Source: JAOPZW01 sp963807305
GTDB lineage: Bacteria; Actinomycetota; Thermoleophilia; Solirubrobacterales; Solirubrobacteraceae
Direction: 5' to 3'
DNA length: 64,000 bases
NCBI GenBank assembly: GCA_963807305.1
Contig: CAWEBN010000005.1
Span: forward strand, 930,001 to 994,000
Each line of letters begins with the position of its first letter. The first letter of the stretch is position 1. The notes beneath the pieces are model-generated. The model had not been told where the DNA came from, ran no database searches, and saw only the letters and a program-made list of their open reading frames with translations. This document shows positions 1 to 8,975 of the stretch, piece by piece. A program made the translations under genes and the position numbers.

Positions 1-253
1 CTCCTTCGTGCCCGGCCTGCGTGTCAGCGGCTCGCTGGAGTCCAGCAGCGGCTCGATCTCGGGCACCGTGCACGTCAGCGGGACCGCGAACGGCACCCTG
101 AAGATCAGCCGCGGTGGCACGGTGACCGGAACGCTCGGCGGCCGTCACGTGCACTACCGCCCGACGCGACAGGCGGCGTCGGCCACGCTGCGCGACGGCG
201 GCTCGCTGTGGCCGCGGACGTTCGCGCCGCGGCGCCTGCCCATCGCGCCGTAG
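1..253 (+). CDS. C-terminal fragment of an uncharacterised Gly/Ser/Thr-rich protein (cut by left edge)
   Basis: The frame is open from the left edge (codons begin at base 2) to a TAG at 251-253, so about 83 residues are visible and the start lies outside the window. The fragment alternates small and hydrophobic residues in short turns (VSGSLES, GTVHVSGTANGTLKI, GTVTGTLGG), which suggests a repetitive beta-strand region such as a surface protein or a bactofilin-like beta-helix. It ends in a basic, Pro/Arg-containing tail. I recognise no family. The next gene starts only about 11 bases downstream, so the two may be co-transcribed. Confidence 0.5.
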   Translation, partial: SFVPGLRVSGSLESSSGSISGTVHVSGTANGTLKISRGGTVTGTLGGRHVHYRPTRQAASATLRDGGSLWPRTFAPRRLPIAP

Positions 254-264
254 CCTGGCGGGGC

Positions 265-1194
265 TTGGCCTCGACCGCCGCCCCCGCGATCCCTGCCGTC
301 GTCACCGCCCTCGTCGCGCGCCCGCGGGCGATGGCCGTCGCCGGCGCGCTGACGATCGCCTTCTCGGCCATTCTCGTCAAGCAGGCCGGCGTCTCGCCTT
401 CGACGGCGGCGATCTTCCGCTGCGCCTATGCCGTGCCCGTCCTGGGCGTGCTGGCCTGGTGGGAGGAGCGGCGGCTGGGCCGGCGCAGCCGGCGCGACCG
501 GGCGCTCGCCGCGCTGGCCGGCGTCTTCTTCTCGGTCGACCTCATCTGCTGGCACCACGCGATCGAGGACGTCGGCGCCGGCCTCGCCACCGTGCTCGGC
601 AACCTGCAGGTCGCCTTCGTCCCGCTGGTCGCGTGGCTCGCACTCGGCGAGCGCCCGGCCGCCCGGATCCTCGCCACGCTGCCGCTGGTGTTCAGCGGCG
701 TCGTCCTCGTCTCGGGCGTGCTCGAGGACGGGGCGTACGGCGCCAACCCGCAGCAGGGCGTCATCTACGGGCTGGCGACGGGCCTGGCCTACACCGGCTT
801 CATCCTCGTCCTGCGTGCGGGCAGCGGCGAGCGCCAGCGCGTGGCCGGGCCGCTCTTCGACGCGACCTTCGTCGCCGCGGTCGTGTCGATCGCGGCGGGG
901 GCGCTCATCGGCGACGCCGACCTCGTCCCGTCATGGCCGGACCATGCGTGGCTCGTGATCCTCGCGCTCAGCTCGCAGGTCCTCGGCTGGCTGCTGATCT
1001 CGGCTTCCCTGCCGCGGCTGCCGGCGGCCCTGACCTCGCTGCTGCTGACGATCCAGCCGGTGGGCTCGATCGCCCTCGGCGTGCTGCTCTTCGCCGAGGC
1101 GCCGTCGGCGCTGCAGCTCATCGGCGTCGCGACGATCCTGGTCGGGCTCGTCATGGTCGCCAGCGTGCGGCCGCCGCCGACCGAGGGGATCTAG
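265..1194 (+). CDS. EamA/DMT-family transporter (10-TM drug/metabolite exporter type)
   Basis: Integral membrane protein of about 309 residues with roughly ten hydrophobic segments arranged as two EamA-type halves. The first half starts at AVAGALTIAFSAILVKQAG and the second at GVIYGLATGLAYTGFILVL. The end of the last helix of each half (PLVFSGVVLVSGVL; LIGVATILVGLVMVAS) has the usual family look. Family members export amino acids, metabolites or drugs; the substrate cannot be read from sequence. The TTG at 265 gives Arg residues ahead of helix 1, while an ATG at 331 would start directly in helix 1, so the start is uncertain. No operon partner is clear downstream, where the next gene is on the opposite strand. 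Confidence 0.85.
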   Translation: MASTAAPAIPAVVTALVARPRAMAVAGALTIAFSAILVKQAGVSPSTAAIFRCAYAVPVLGVLAWWEERRLGRRSRRDRALAALAGVFFSVDLICWHHAIEDVGAGLATVLGNLQVAFVPLVAWLALGERPAARILATLPLVFSGVVLVSGVLEDGAYGANPQQGVIYGLATGLAYTGFILVLRAGSGERQRVAGPLFDATFVAAVVSIAAGALIGDADLVPSWPDHAWLVILALSSQVLGWLLISASLPRLPAALTSLLLTIQPVGSIALGVLLFAEAPSALQLIGVATILVGLVMVASVRPPPTEGI

Positions 1195-1211
1195 CTGTCG
1201 TTCCTGAGCGC

Positions 1212-1727
1212 TCAGCGCGCCGGCGCCTGGACGCGCGCCGGCGTGCCCTCGGCCCGGGCCCCCGGCGGGACGTCATGGGTCACGACGGCGCGCACGCCCA
1301 CGCGCGCGCGGTCGCCCACGGTGACCCCGCGCAGCACGCCCGCGGCGGCGCCGACGACGGCGTGCGGGCCGATGACCACCGGCGCGGTGACCAGCGCCTG
1401 CTCGCGCACGGGCCGCTCGACGTCGCTGACATCGTGGTCGAAGTCGATGAGGACGACCTCGTTCTCGAGGCGGGCTCCGTCCCCGATCTCGATGCGCTCG
1501 TGGGAGGCGATGACGCAGCGCTCGCCCACGTGCGCGCCCGCGCCGATCGTGACGGCGGCGCCGGCGCCGAGATGAAAGCGGCAGCGATCGCCGACGCTGG
1601 AGCCGGCGCCCAGCGACAAGAGCGCGCCGGGCTCGAGGTCGAAGCGCACGCCGCGTCCCAGCCGTGCGCGGCCGCTCACGGTGAGACGGCCGCGGGCGCG
1701 CAGGCGGGCCAGGGCGAGGCGGAGCAT
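1212..1727 (-). CDS. Hexapeptide-repeat acyltransferase (left-handed beta-helix)
   Basis: A protein of 171 residues made mostly of imperfect hexapeptide repeats (LSLGAG, VTIGAG, IEIGDGARLENE, VVIGPHAVVGAAAGV, VTVGDRARVGVRAVV), the signature of left-handed beta-helix O- or N-acyltransferases. The ASHERIEIGDG...IDFDHD stretch resembles the catalytic region of the WbbJ/maltose-acetyltransferase group, with His in the expected place, and the end (DVPPGARAEGTPARV) matches the usual V-x-x-G-x-PA close. The likely role is acetyl-CoA-dependent acetylation of a sugar, for example in cell-surface polysaccharide. The substrate is not readable. It stands alone, convergent with the transporter before it. 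Confidence 0.8.
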   Translation of the reverse strand: MLRLALARLRARGRLTVSGRARLGRGVRFDLEPGALLSLGAGSSVGDRCRFHLGAGAAVTIGAGAHVGERCVIASHERIEIGDGARLENEVVLIDFDHDVSDVERPVREQALVTAPVVIGPHAVVGAAAGVLRGVTVGDRARVGVRAVVTHDVPPGARAEGTPARVQAPAR

Positions 1728-1771
1728 CGCCGCGCAGCGTAGTGCGGGTCGTGCGTATCCTCGCTGCCGCC

Positions 1772-2833
1772 ATGGGAGGGCTGAGCCGCAGGGAGCTGCA
1801 GGTCATCGCCGGGATCTTCGCGGCGACCGTGCTGGCCGGGGTGGCGCACTACGCGGATTGGGCCGCGCTGCTCGCCTTCGCGATCGCCACCGTGGCGCTG
1901 GCCGGGCTCGCCCACCTGGTCTCGCTGGCCACCGAGCAGGTGGGCGAGCGCTTCGGGCCGGCCGCCACCGGCGTGCTGCAGTCGACGCTCGGCAACCTGC
2001 CCGAGCTCTTCGTCGTCATCTTCGCCCTGCGCGCCGGCGAGGTGGTCGTCGCCCAGACCTCGATCATCGGCTCGCTGTTCGCCAACGCGCTGCTCGTGCT
2101 GGGGCTCGTGATCGTGTTCGGCTCCCGCCAGGCGAGCGATGGCGTGATGCGCTTCGGGCCGCGGCTCCCCAACGACACCGCGACGCTGCTGCTGGTCGCG
2201 AGCTTCATCATCGTCATCGTCGGGGTGGCGCACGTGACGCACGAGCCCGCCGCCCGGCACGAGCGCGAGATCTCCACCGTCGCGGCCATCGCGCTGCTGG
2301 GGGTCTACCTGGCATGGGTGGTGCCCTACGTGCGCGGTGAGTCCGCGTCCGCGCCGAAGCACGAGTCGGCCCCGCGCGTGGCGTTCGCGGTCTCGGTCGG
2401 GCTGCTGGCCGCCGGCGGCCTGGGCGCGGCCTTCGTGTCGGACTGGTTCGTCGCCGCCCTGCGCCCGACGATCGACCAGCTCGGCGTGTCCGAGGCCTTC
2501 GCCGGGCTCGTGGTCGTCGCCATCGCGGGCAACGCCGTCGAGAACGTGGCGGGGCTCGTGCTCGCGCGCAAGGGTCAGGCCGACCTGGCGATCTCGGTGG
2601 TCAAGAACTCGGTCGCGCAGGTGGCCGCCTTCCTGTACCCGGCGCTCGTGCTCATCTCGCTGCTCTTCGCCCACCAGCTGACCTTCGCCCTCGCGCCGGT
2701 GCTGATCGCGGCGCTGCTGCTCACGGCGCTCGCGATGTGGCAGATCACGGGCGACGGCGAGGCCGCCGAGTTCGAGGGCTGGGCCCTGGTCGCCATCTAC
2801 GTGATCCTGGCCGTCTTCACCCTCTACGAGTGA
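1772..2833 (+). CDS. CaCA-family calcium/cation:proton antiporter (Cax/ChaA type)
   Basis: A protein of 353 residues with about eleven membrane helices and the two inverted alpha-repeats of the CaCA superfamily: LGNLPELFVVIFALRAGE (near residue 75) and AIAGNAVENVAGLVLARKG (near residue 255). The acidic residue in each repeat (NLPE, NAVEN) binds the cation in known Cax proteins. A predicted role is export of Ca2+ (or Na+/K+) from the cytoplasm driven by the proton gradient. I chose the ATG at 1772 (MGGLSRRELQ); a GTG at 1742 would add ten residues inside the intergenic space. The TGA overlaps the ATG of the next gene by one base. Confidence 0.88.
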   Translation: MGGLSRRELQVIAGIFAATVLAGVAHYADWAALLAFAIATVALAGLAHLVSLATEQVGERFGPAATGVLQSTLGNLPELFVVIFALRAGEVVVAQTSIIGSLFANALLVLGLVIVFGSRQASDGVMRFGPRLPNDTATLLLVASFIIVIVGVAHVTHEPAARHEREISTVAAIALLGVYLAWVVPYVRGESASAPKHESAPRVAFAVSVGLLAAGGLGAAFVSDWFVAALRPTIDQLGVSEAFAGLVVVAIAGNAVENVAGLVLARKGQADLAISVVKNSVAQVAAFLYPALVLISLLFAHQLTFALAPVLIAALLLTALAMWQITGDGEAAEFEGWALVAIYVILAVFTLYE

Positions 2834-3502
2834 TGAGCCGGCGGGCGCGGATCGTCGTGCTGGCGGTGGCGGGCGTCGTGGTCGCCGTCGTCGTCGGTGG
2901 CTACGCGGTGCTGGCGCTGACCGGCGACGACGCGCCGCCGCCCCCGCGCCTGGAGGGCGCGCCCGCTCGGGACGGCGCCGCAGCGGAGGGGGCGGGCGCC
3001 TGGCACCCGGTGGCGCCCGCGGGCAGCTTCGTCGGCTACCGGGTCGACGAGCGCTATCTCGGGGTCGGGGTGCGCACGGCGGTCGGGCGCACGAGCGCGG
3101 TCACGGGGACGGTGACGGTCGACGGGGATCGGATCCGCGCGGCCGACCTGCGCGCCGACATGACGACCGTGCACTCCGACCAGGCGCGCCGGGACGACAC
3201 CCTGCGCTTCCGCGCCATCGAGACCGACCGCTACCCGACGGCGCGCTTCACCCTGACCGGGCCGGTGGCGATCAGCGCCCGATCGCGCCGGGGCGCCGGC
3301 ACGCTGACGCTCCACGGCCGGCGCGCGCCGATCGCTGTCACGGTCCGCGGGCAGCGACTTGTCGGGCCGGCGCCTGGAGCTCGTCGGCAGCGCCCCGATC
3401 CGCTTCGCGGACTTCGCCATCGAGCCGCCGAGCGTCGCCGGGCTCGTGACCGTGAGCGACCACGGCACGCTCGAGTTCCGCCTCGTCCTGGCGCGCGGCT
3501 AG
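2833..3502 (+). pseudogene. YceI-family periplasmic lipid-binding-like protein, +1 frameshift
   Basis: Starts at an ATG overlapping the preceding TGA. A membrane signal anchor (about residues 7-28) is followed by a YceI domain: SFVGYRVDERYLGVG, a middle ADMTTVHSDQARRDDTLR, then RFRAIETDRYPTARFTLTG. The frame then breaks. After about base 3351 the natural continuation (LELVGSAPIRFADFAIEPP...DHGTLEFRLVLARG) is found in the +1 frame and ends at TAG 3500-3502. Removing one G from the GGG at 3349-3351 restores one continuous YceI protein (span 670 bases = 3n+1). YceI proteins are lipocalin-like and bind polyisoprenoids. The break may be a sequence error. Its stop overlaps that of the convergent gene. 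Confidence 0.8.
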
Positions 3503-4163
3503 GGCCGGACGACGCGCTCCACCGCGCGCCGGCGCAGGTCGCCGGCCAGCATCACGCCCCAGCGGGTGGCGAAGCGGGCGCGGGCGCGGCGCGACTCGTG
3601 GACCTCGATCAGCGAGGAGGGGAGCGTCGCGGCGCCCAGCGCGCGGGCCGCGCGGTCGGCGATCTCGAGCTGCCCGCGGGCGGTGGGGTGGACCGCGTCG
3701 GGCATCAGCCATGGAGGGCCGGCGAGGTCGTCGAGGTCGGCCAGCGCGGCGTCGTGGTCGCCGGCCACGGCGCGGACGATGGCGCTCGCGGCGCGCGGCT
3801 TGGGCGCGGCCCTGGGGCGGCCGAGGTCGGCGGGCAGGGTGCACAGCAACAGCCGATCGCTGCACGCCGCCAGCGCCGAGGCGGTCGCGCGCACGGCCTC
3901 GCCGTAGGCGCCGGCTTCCCAGTCGGCCGAGCGGGCGTCGTTGACGCCCGCGTACAGGCAGCCGATGTCGTAGGGGCCTTCCAGGCGCGGGACCTGCTCG
4001 GCCAGCACGTCCGCCGCGCGGGCCCCGTCGCGCGCGAGCTTGGTGAACGGCAGGCCGAGCGCCTCGGCCAGCCACTGCGCCCACGACTGCATCGTGACGC
4101 CGAGCGCCGGCTCGCCGTGGCCGTTGGTGATCGAGTCGCCGAGGGCGACGAGCCCGCGCCTCG

Positions 4164-4167
<4 letters not shown>
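3499..4167 (-). CDS. SGNH/GDSL hydrolase
   Basis: A protein of 222 residues with the block order of SGNH hydrolases: block I ALGDSITNGHG with the nucleophile Ser near residue 12, the block III-like YAGVNDARS (family consensus GxND), and a block V pair MPDAVHPTARGQ carrying the catalytic Asp and His near the C-terminus. It should hydrolyse an ester or thioester, or deacetylate a glycan, and no signal peptide is visible, so it is probably cytoplasmic. The ATG overlaps the TGA of the upstream PLP decarboxylase (ATGA), which indicates translational coupling and suggests that the two act on related metabolites. The 3' end overlaps the frameshifted YceI gene by three bases. Confidence 0.85.
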
Positions 4168-5555
<1,388 letters not shown>

Positions 5556-5580
5556 GATCGCGGATGCTCGCACGTCGGGC

Positions 5581-5821
5581 TCTGCCGCCTGCGCTGGCGG
5601 CGCTACGCGGCCAAGGCACCGAGGGAAAGGAGGTGCCGCCCGCGCCGCCGCCTCGGTCCTTCCGCCGCGCACCAGTCCGGCGAACGACGATTTCTGCACG
5701 TATGGCGTGCACTTCTCGTCGCTCGCCCGCCTCGGCGCGCGGGCGGAGGACGGCGAGCGGTCGCGCGGGCGGAGGGCTCGGTGCCCTCGGTGAGCAGTTC
5801 GCCGCGAAGTGCCGCAAACGC
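5581..5821. repeat. Intergenic inverted-repeat element with central TATGG-loop hairpin (copy 1)
   Basis: The 240-base gap between malQ (stop 5822-5824) and the decarboxylase is filled by two facing 'head' segments. One reads on plus (5583-5640, containing CACCGAGGGAAAGGAGGTG), the other on minus (about 5775-5815, containing CTGCTCACCGAGGG). Both resemble the heads at 26.5-26.9 kb. Between them lies a near-perfect hairpin at 5685-5721 with arms CGACGA/TCGTCG and TGCACG/CGTGCA and a TATGG loop. I see no convincing gene here. Confidence 0.55.
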
Positions 5822-7039
5822 CTACGGCAGACGGCCGGCGTCTGCGGTCAGCCGCCGCAGGCGCCGCGCCAGAGCCGGCGTCAGCTGACCGGGCCGCAGG
5901 CGCCAACTCCACTGCCCACCCGCCACTCCGGGCATGTTCATCCGCGCCTCCGACCCGAGCCCGAGCACGTCCTGGGCCTGGAGCATGCACAGCCGTGGCT
6001 TCGACGAGAGGGCGAGCTCCATGAGCCCCCACCACGGCTCGCGCCCGGGCACGCCCTGCGCGCGCACCAGCTCGACCGACTCCGGCGGCAGCGACTCGTA
6101 CCAGCCGCGCAGCGTGTCGTTGTCGTGCGTGCCCGTGTAGAGGACCTGGCCGGCGCGGTAGCGGCTGGGGACGTGGACGCTGTCGCGCTCATCGGCGTTG
6201 AAGCCCCACTGCAGCACGACCATGCCGGGCAGGTCCAGGGACTCGCGCAGCCGCGTGACCGCCGGCGTGATGACGCCGAGGTCCTCGGCGATGACGGGCA
6301 GGCGCCCCAGCTCGGCGTGCGCCGCGTCGAAGACGGCGCGCCCCGGGCCGCGCGCCCAGCGGCCGCCCGAGGCGTCGCGCGCCCCGGCGGGTACCGCCCA
6401 GTAGGCGCAGAAGGCGCGGAAGTGGTCGATGCGCGCGAGGTCGAAGTGCTGGAAGGTGCGGCGCAGGCGCTCGACCCACCAGCGGTAGCGCCGGTTGCGC
6501 AGCGCGCCCCAGTCGTAGATCGGGTTGCCCCACAGCTGGCCCTTGGAGGTGAAGGCGTCGGGCGGGACGCCGGCCACGACGTCGTCGCGGAAGAGCTCCG
6601 GGTGGCGGACGTGGTCGGCGCTGCCGGGCGCGACGTAGATCGGCACGTCGCCGATCAGGCGCACGCCGCGCTCGTGCGCGTAAACGCGCAGTGCAGACCA
6701 CTCGCGGTCGAAGCGGACCTGGTCGTTGACCGCCCGCGTGCCGCCGGCGAAGGCCGCCCAGTCTTCGATCCAGAATCCGTGGCGCTCGCGGAAGGCGTCG
6801 CGCTCGGCCGCCGAGACCGGCGCGTCCGGATCGGCCAGGAACCCACGCCATGCAGCGAAAGCCGACGACGCCTTGTAGGGGGAACCCTGGCGATTGGGCG
6901 GCCCGAGCGGAAGCACCTGCCACCACGACTGACCCGCCGCCGCGAGCCAGTCGACGAACTGAAGCGCCGATGCGCCAAGCTTCCCGTCCGGCAGCGCCGT
7001 GAGGTGCAGTTGGATACCGCTGGTTCGTGGAAGTCGCAT
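5822..7039 (-). CDS. malQ: 4-alpha-glucanotransferase (amylomaltase, GH77)
   Basis: A protein of 405 residues with the GH77 core. Landmarks are SGIQLHLTALPDG at the N-terminus, QVLPLGPPNRQGSPYKASSAFA, the nucleophile region LARIDHFRAFCAYW, the acid/base region PVIAEDLGVI, and YTGTHDNDTLRGWY near the substrate site. It transfers maltodextrin segments between alpha-1,4-glucans and so recycles short maltodextrins. It is shorter than the common MalQ of about 500 residues but keeps the catalytic set. It is divergent from glgE, and its ATG (7037-7039) lies within twenty bases of that gene's start. It belongs functionally with the glycogen genes that follow. Confidence 0.93.
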   Translation of the reverse strand: MRLPRTSGIQLHLTALPDGKLGASALQFVDWLAAAGQSWWQVLPLGPPNRQGSPYKASSAFAAWRGFLADPDAPVSAAERDAFRERHGFWIEDWAAFAGGTRAVNDQVRFDREWSALRVYAHERGVRLIGDVPIYVAPGSADHVRHPELFRDDVVAGVPPDAFTSKGQLWGNPIYDWGALRNRRYRWWVERLRRTFQHFDLARIDHFRAFCAYWAVPAGARDASGGRWARGPGRAVFDAAHAELGRLPVIAEDLGVITPAVTRLRESLDLPGMVVLQWGFNADERDSVHVPSRYRAGQVLYTGTHDNDTLRGWYESLPPESVELVRAQGVPGREPWWGLMELALSSKPRLCMLQAQDVLGLGSEARMNMPGVAGGQWSWRLRPGQLTPALARRLRRLTADAGRLP

Positions 7040-7058
7040 GTGGGAAAGAGGGGTGGAC

Positions 7059-8975
7059 GTGCCCGCCCGCGCCAAGGCCAAACCGCCTAGCCGCATCCGG
7101 ATCGCGTACCCGTCGCCGACCGTCGACTGCGGTCGCTGGCCAGTCAAGCGCACCGTCGCCGACACGGTGCACGTGTCGGCGGACATCTTCCGTGATGGGC
7201 ACGAGGTCCTGCGTGCCGTCGTGCGCTGGCGCGACGCCGGGGACAAGCGCTGGCGCGAGGCGCCGCTGACCCCGGTCGACGCCCACCACAACGGCGTGCG
7301 CTGGGAGGGGGCCTTCACCGTCGAGAAGCCCGGGCGCACGCAGTGGAACATCCAGGCGTGGGTCGACCTCTTCGCCGGCTGGCGCGACGAGCTGGCGCGC
7401 AAGGTCGAGTTCGGCCAGCCCGACCTCAGCGGCGAGCTCAGCGAGGGCGCCGTCATCCTGCGCGCCGCGACGGACCGCGCCAAGGGCGAGGACAGGCGCC
7501 GCCTGGAGGCGGCCACCGAGGCCATCGCCACCGATCCCCACGCCGCGCTGGATCCTGAGCTGCTCGCGCTCGTCGAGTCCGTGCAGGAGCGCACCGAGGC
7601 CACCGAGCTGCCCCAGCACCTCGAGGTCGACGTCGACCGCACGCTCGCGCGCTTCGGGTCGTGGTACGAGCTCTTCCCGCGCTCGTGGGGCGGCTTCAAG
7701 GGCGTCGAGGAGCAGGTCCCGAGGATCGCCGAGCTGGGCTTCGACGTCCTCTACATGCCGCCGATCCACCCGATCGGCCACACGAGCCGCAAGGGCCGCA
7801 ACAACACGCTCGCCGCCGAGCCCGGCGATCCGGGGAGCCCGTACGCCATCGGCGACGAGACCGGGGGCCACGACGCGATCCACCGCGAGCTCGGCACCGA
7901 CGAGGACTTCCGCGCGCTCGTCGCGACGGCGGCCGAGCACGGCCTCGACGTCGCCCTGGACCTCGCGATCAACTGCTCGCCCGACCACCCGTGGCTCAAG
8001 GAGCACCCGGAGTGGTTCTTCCGGCGACCCGACGGCACGCTCAAGTACGCCGAGAACCCGCCCAAGAAGTACCAGGACATCTACAACGTCAACTTCGGCT
8101 CCGACGACTGGCGCAACCTGTGGGACGCCCTCCTGGACGTCATGCGCCACTGGGTCGATCGCGGCGTGAAGGTCTTCCGCGTCGACAACCCGCACACGAA
8201 GCCCTTCGCCTTCTGGGAGTGGCTCATCAGGGAGCTCCGGGCGACCGACCCCGACGTGATCTTCCTGGCCGAGGCCTTCACGCGGCGCTCGGTCATGCGC
8301 GAGCTGGCCAAGATCGGCTTCACGCAGAGCTACACGTACTTCACCTGGAAGAACTACCGCTGGGAGATCGCCGAGTACGTCAACGAGCTCGCCCACGGCC
8401 CCGAGCGCGAGTACTTCCGCCCCAACTTCTTCCTCACCACGCCGGACATCCTCACCGACTACCTGGCCGAGGGCGGGCCGCCCGCCTTCCCGATCCGCCT
8501 CATCCTGGGCGCCACCTTGAGCCCGAGCTACGGCGTCTACTCGGGCTACGAGCACTACGAGCACGTCCAGCGCCCGGGCAGCGAGGAGTTCCTCGACAAC
8601 GAGAAGTACGAGCTCAAGGCGCGCGCTCTCGATGGCCCGCTGCTGCCGATGATCCAGCGCCTGAACCACGTGCGCCGCGAGAACCCCGCCCTCCAGCGCC
8701 TGGACAACGTCGGCTTCCTCGACACCGCCAACGACGCGATCATCGCCTACGCCAAGCGCGAGGGGCTCAACGCGATCATCTGCGTGGTCAACCTCGATCC
8801 GCACAACGCCCAGGAGGGCCTCGTCCAGATCCCGTACGAGCTCGGCGTGCCGCCCGCCTTCGCCGCCGAGGACCTGCTGGACGGCGAGACCTATCACTGG
8901 CGCGTGGGGGGCAACTACGTCCGCCTGGACCCGGGCGAGCGCGCCGGCCACGTGCTGCGGGTGAACACGACATGA
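7059..8975 (+). CDS. glgE: Alpha-1,4-glucan:maltose-1-phosphate maltosyltransferase (GH13_3)
   Basis: A protein of about 638 residues. After an N-terminal domain (RIRIAYPSPTVDCGRWPVKR) comes the GH13 barrel with GlgE-typical sequence: YMPPIHPIGHTSRKGRNN, LDLAINCSPDHPW, the nucleophile region VFRVDNPHTKPFAFWEW and the acid/base region IFLAEAFTRRSVM. It extends linear glucan with maltose-1-phosphate made by Mak, in the cytoplasm. I chose GTG 7059, which follows a GAAAGAGG stretch by a normal distance. GTG 7053 and ATG 7038 are alternatives, the last overlapping the divergent malQ start. The stop overlaps the treS start (ATGA). Confidence 0.95.
   Translation: MPARAKAKPPSRIRIAYPSPTVDCGRWPVKRTVADTVHVSADIFRDGHEVLRAVVRWRDAGDKRWREAPLTPVDAHHNGVRWEGAFTVEKPGRTQWNIQAWVDLFAGWRDELARKVEFGQPDLSGELSEGAVILRAATDRAKGEDRRRLEAATEAIATDPHAALDPELLALVESVQERTEATELPQHLEVDVDRTLARFGSWYELFPRSWGGFKGVEEQVPRIAELGFDVLYMPPIHPIGHTSRKGRNNTLAAEPGDPGSPYAIGDETGGHDAIHRELGTDEDFRALVATAAEHGLDVALDLAINCSPDHPWLKEHPEWFFRRPDGTLKYAENPPKKYQDIYNVNFGSDDWRNLWDALLDVMRHWVDRGVKVFRVDNPHTKPFAFWEWLIRELRATDPDVIFLAEAFTRRSVMRELAKIGFTQSYTYFTWKNYRWEIAEYVNELAHGPEREYFRPNFFLTTPDILTDYLAEGGPPAFPIRLILGATLSPSYGVYSGYEHYEHVQRPGSEEFLDNEKYELKARALDGPLLPMIQRLNHVRRENPALQRLDNVGFLDTANDAIIAYAKREGLNAIICVVNLDPHNAQEGLVQIPYELGVPPAFAAEDLLDGETYHWRVGGNYVRLDPGERAGHVLRVNTT

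Noticed and set aside
459..1742. Long Arg/Ala-rich open frames running across confirmed genes on both strands
   Set aside because: They are alternate frames of real genes in high-GC DNA. Composition is not protein-like and the true genes have recognisable domains.
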